A program made the position numbers and the translations under genes. From the NCBI GenBank assembly GCA_018697195.1, contig CM031861.1:2315331-2379330 (forward strand): a DNA stretch of 64,000 nt, in the 5' to 3' direction. Source of the DNA: Certhia americana (taxonomy: Eukaryota > Chordata > Aves > Passeriformes > Certhiidae). Under the pieces are notes generated by a model. The model searched no databases. It saw only the letters and a program-made list of their open reading frames with translations, and was not told the origin of the DNA. Below are positions 61,355 through 64,000 of this stretch, piece by piece (position 1 is the first letter of the stretch; each line of letters begins with the position of its first letter).

Positions 61355-61556
61355 ATGCCCCTCGGTACCAACAGCACCTGGCGAGCAGCACACCACCGGC
61401 CGCAGCAACGGCAAAGCGGGACCGGGCAGCGAGCCTGCCACGGCGCGGCGGCGGCCCGCAGGGGGTGTGACCATCACCACGGTGCAAACACGGGCCATGA
61501 AGCAGATCTGGGACCACCGTGATCGGACAAGAAGATGCGAACTGGAGAAGAAAAAG
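61355..61556 (+). CDS. CAPRIN1: CAPRIN1 first coding exon (frame broken by indels)
   Basis: CAPRIN1 is a cytoplasmic RNA-binding protein that pairs with G3BP1 in stress granules and neuronal RNA granules. The start ATGCCC fits its MPSAT start, and TVQTRAMKQI ... LEKKK just before a GT donor at 61557 fits the vertebrate AVQTEAMKQI ... LEKKK. The gene is next to LMO2 as in other vertebrates. The frame is not continuous: reading from the ATG gives MPLGTNSTW and a stop at 61520-61522, while the MKQI peptide lies in another frame. Nucleotides such as GTGATCG and ACAAGAAG from the expected coding sequence are present with extra or missing bases between them. The glycine/alanine-rich N-terminal segment cannot be translated reliably. 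The remaining exons lie to the right of the window. Identification is firm; the broken frame is probably assembly error. Confidence 0.82.
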
Positions 61557-64000
61557 GTGATCACGCAAGACCCCCCCCGAGGCTGCCCACCCGCATTGTC
61601 CCGCTCCCGGCCGCCCATACCCCCCGAGCCGCCTCCGGCTCTGTTCCCTTCCGACTCCCTTGTGCCGGGGCCCTCGCCAGCCCTCCCGGCTTGTTCCCGC
61701 ATGGCCCCAAGAGGGCCGCTGCTGGAAGGTTCCAGACGGGCACGAGCGACGTCCCCGGCCTGCACTTACCCTGCCGCTCCCCGGGATGTTTCTCCCGTCG
61801 CATCGGCTCCCTGCCCCGCGAGCAGAGCCCGGAGGGGTGGCGGCTGCCGACCCTACGTCGCCCCCGGAGCCCCCTCGGCGGCGCAGGCCACGCTCCTCCC
61901 CTTCCCCTCCTTCCGCCCTTGTTCCCTGGCGGCGGGCCTTGCCCGTCCCGGCGATCGGTTTGCCCCCATCCCCGACTGGCCGTGCCCGTGCCGCGGAGCG
62001 GAGGGCCTGCGCTGCCCCCGGTGCACATGGGACGATGTAACAGGGCGGCCGGCCCGGCGGAGTCATTGTGCCGCCGCCACAAAGCCGGGCACCCACCCCG
62101 CCACGGTGGACCGCTCGCTTTCCTCGCCCTTGAGCTACACTCTTTGGCAGCCGAGCCCAGCTGGAAGCGGCTTTCACGGGCTCTTTTTAGAAAGAGCAGC
62201 GACTAAGCCGTCGGAGCTCGGGCGGTTCGAGTTGTGGCACAAGAGGCTAAAGGTTGCCGGGTACTCGTGGTGTTTTTGCACCCTCTCGGTGGTGGCACGG
62301 CAGCATTAATGAGTCACGATGGGCTTACAACCTCCTGACGAATGAGGCACCAGGAGAAAAAGACTAACGTGCAAGCCTCGGACTTGCCTCAAAAACACCA
62401 CAAGTGCCAGGCTGAAATTACAGAAAAATAATTTAATTGTGCCAGGGCCTAAATCTCTTTTTTATTTTTTAGAAGGGAGTAAGCACAATATGCTCGTAGT
62501 AATGTTTGTAGCTGGCCCTTGTGATAGTCTTCATAGCGTTCATATTGCGTAGGTAAAATGTTTCCTAGTAAATAGTCTGTACAAGCTGGGTTGCAAAGGA
62601 AAGAGGCGGGCTTATCTGTAAGTAATCACCTTGTTGTATCAAATAATGCACTGTGTACAGTGTAGCTTCCCACTTCCAAAACTGGGTGTGGGGACTTTTC
62701 TGTTTTTTAAAAATGACATGGCCACAAAAAGGAGCAAGCAGGACCTTTAGGTAAGTTTTTGCCTCAGAGCGCCTTTTCCTCGTGTCTGTTGTGTGGGGAA
62801 CAGGGACAAGAGTCTGTCTTAAACTTGGCATTATAACAGGACTATCTGCCACAGCCAATGAGTCCTCAGTCAAGAGAGAGCAGAGCTTTCGTCTCTAGTG
62901 CTCATACAAAAAAGAGTTTGAAATTTAAATGTTGTACCCAACATAAAATCCTTCTGAAAATATTTTGTACGTATGTGTGTCAAAAATGTGTATTTAACCC
63001 CAAAATTAGCGGTGAACATTCTGACTGTACTTGGGAGTAATCAGAGGATCATGCACATTGTAGGGTTATGTTGTGTGCGGCCGGTAGCATTTCCTTGGGA
63101 GCAGGGTTTTCTTGCCCTTAACCATTGGCACCAAATTTAAACTTACCCTGAGCATTCCAGTTATTTGAGTGGAGTTTAGGTTCTGAAACCAAATGAATAG
63201 TAGGCAAAGTGCACTCTTTTTCTGGGCCTGGCTTTTGTTGGAAGATGATGATGTTATACATGAAAAATACGAAAGCATTTATCCTTTTTTAAATATACAT
63301 GTGCTGGGCAGTGTGGCATTAAAGAAAAGGCAAGGCTGGGGTCTTAAAAGGAAAAGCTCACTGATGAATTTATGTTCAAAATTCCTAAGCCTTTAATGGG
63401 CTGAAGTTCTAACACTTCCTGAAGGAGGGACACATAAGCACCAAACGCATGAGAGAAATGGGGGTTGTTGTTACAGCAAGAGTAACATTTCGTGGGCTAG
63501 GCTCTCCCTTGGGGGGGAATCAAGAGTTCTATAGTATAATAATGCCCTTTAATAAAGAGGAGAATACGTGCGTTGTGTCGTAAAACAAAGCTCATTGTAC
63601 ATCAGGAATTTCCTTATATTTTGCATATCTTTGGACAGAATCTATTTTAAATTTTCCAGGCCTTACAGACAGCAAAAATTGTGCTGGATCCGGCACAGAC
63701 AGGACGTGGGTGAAAATGCAGAAATCGCATTGGAACTTGGGCTTAGTTGCGACAGAGTTAATCCTTCTTGTCGCAGCAGCTGCTAGCAAAAGCCAAGTTA
63801 GAGATGATTTTCAGAGCTTTGTTTCACAGAATAAACACAAAAATATACTTAGCCACGGGTTTCTGAAGGGATGAAAAATGGTTGCTCGGAAGAAGGACCA
63901 TCTTAGGTTTTTTCCCGCAGTCACCACGCGAGGTCATTGCCGTTTTAGGTAGAGGAAGGTCCCTCGTCATGAAGCCACTCGCATTTTGGACGAATGTTAG
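61557..64000 (+). other. CAPRIN1: CAPRIN1 intron 1 (partial)
   Basis: GC-rich to about 62300, then ordinary AT-rich sequence to the edge of the window. I find no further CAPRIN1 coding exon (no LDDYQERM or DQLDAVSKYQEV equivalent) and no repeats that I recognise. Confidence 0.6.

Larger units (their letters stand above)
60480..62300. promoter_or_regulatory. CAPRIN1: CAPRIN1 CpG island and promoter
   Basis: Very GC- and CpG-rich across about 1.8 kb, surrounding the first coding exon. It contains a CT-rich tract, a GGCGGCCATT (YY1-like) sequence at about 60935-60946 and a CACGTG E-box at 61108-61113. No TATA box was seen. Confidence 0.8.

Noticed and set aside
60502..61765. Long minus-strand open frames opposite CAPRIN1
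   Set aside because: Arg/Gly/Pro-rich composition and RERE runs from the CT tract, typical of antisense to a CpG island.
61083..62309. 408-codon plus-strand open frame in the CAPRIN1 island
   Set aside because: Mostly GC-driven absence of stops. Only the short part before the donor at 61557 corresponds to CAPRIN1; the rest is intron.

Overview
The window is a piece of a bird nuclear chromosome. The evidence is three protein-coding genes in the conserved vertebrate order FBXO3 - LMO2 - CAPRIN1 (the human 11p13 order), canonical spliceosomal introns, two CpG islands, and about sixteen short fragments whose ends read like the 3' end of the avian CR1 LINE. I cannot name the species. It is a draft assembly, with gaps at 10645-10654 and 25982-26291.

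Layout. FBXO3 lies on the minus strand from the left edge to 10526. Ten coding exons can be placed with matching phases; they encode an F-box / SUKH (SMI1-KNR4) / ApaG substrate receptor of 412 residues, ending at a TGA just before a splice donor. The start codon sits in a perfect TISU element. About 130 bp further upstream is a roughly 1 kb minisatellite (10655-11620) with an alternating 21+14 bp structure. From 11640 to 19045 I see no gene. LMO2 follows, also on the minus strand (coding 19789-25664, three coding exons, 158 residues, almost identical to human), with a 3' UTR ending near 19045. Its 5' CpG-rich region is interrupted by a 310 bp gap flanked by two near copies of the same ~220 bp, which is most simply an unmerged overlap between contig ends. 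From about 26.7 kb to 60.3 kb there is no recognisable gene: it is CR1 fragments, simple repeats and some unique stretches with clustered blood-type transcription factor motifs that could regulate LMO2. At the right edge, on the plus strand, a strong CpG island (about 60480-62300) carries the first coding exon of CAPRIN1. It is recognisable by its peptide before the first splice donor but broken by several small indels that look like assembly errors.

How the genes relate. The three are unrelated in function and conserved as neighbours. FBXO3 is a ubiquitin-ligase receptor, LMO2 a haematopoietic LIM-only bridging factor, CAPRIN1 an RNA-binding stress-granule protein. LMO2 is transcribed towards the FBXO3 promoter; LMO2 and CAPRIN1 diverge across about 34 kb, the natural place for LMO2 distal enhancers. 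I found no undescribed gene system. The most useful observations are the assembly faults at LMO2 and CAPRIN1, the promoter minisatellite, the TISU start and C-terminal truncation of FBXO3, and candidate LMO2 enhancers.
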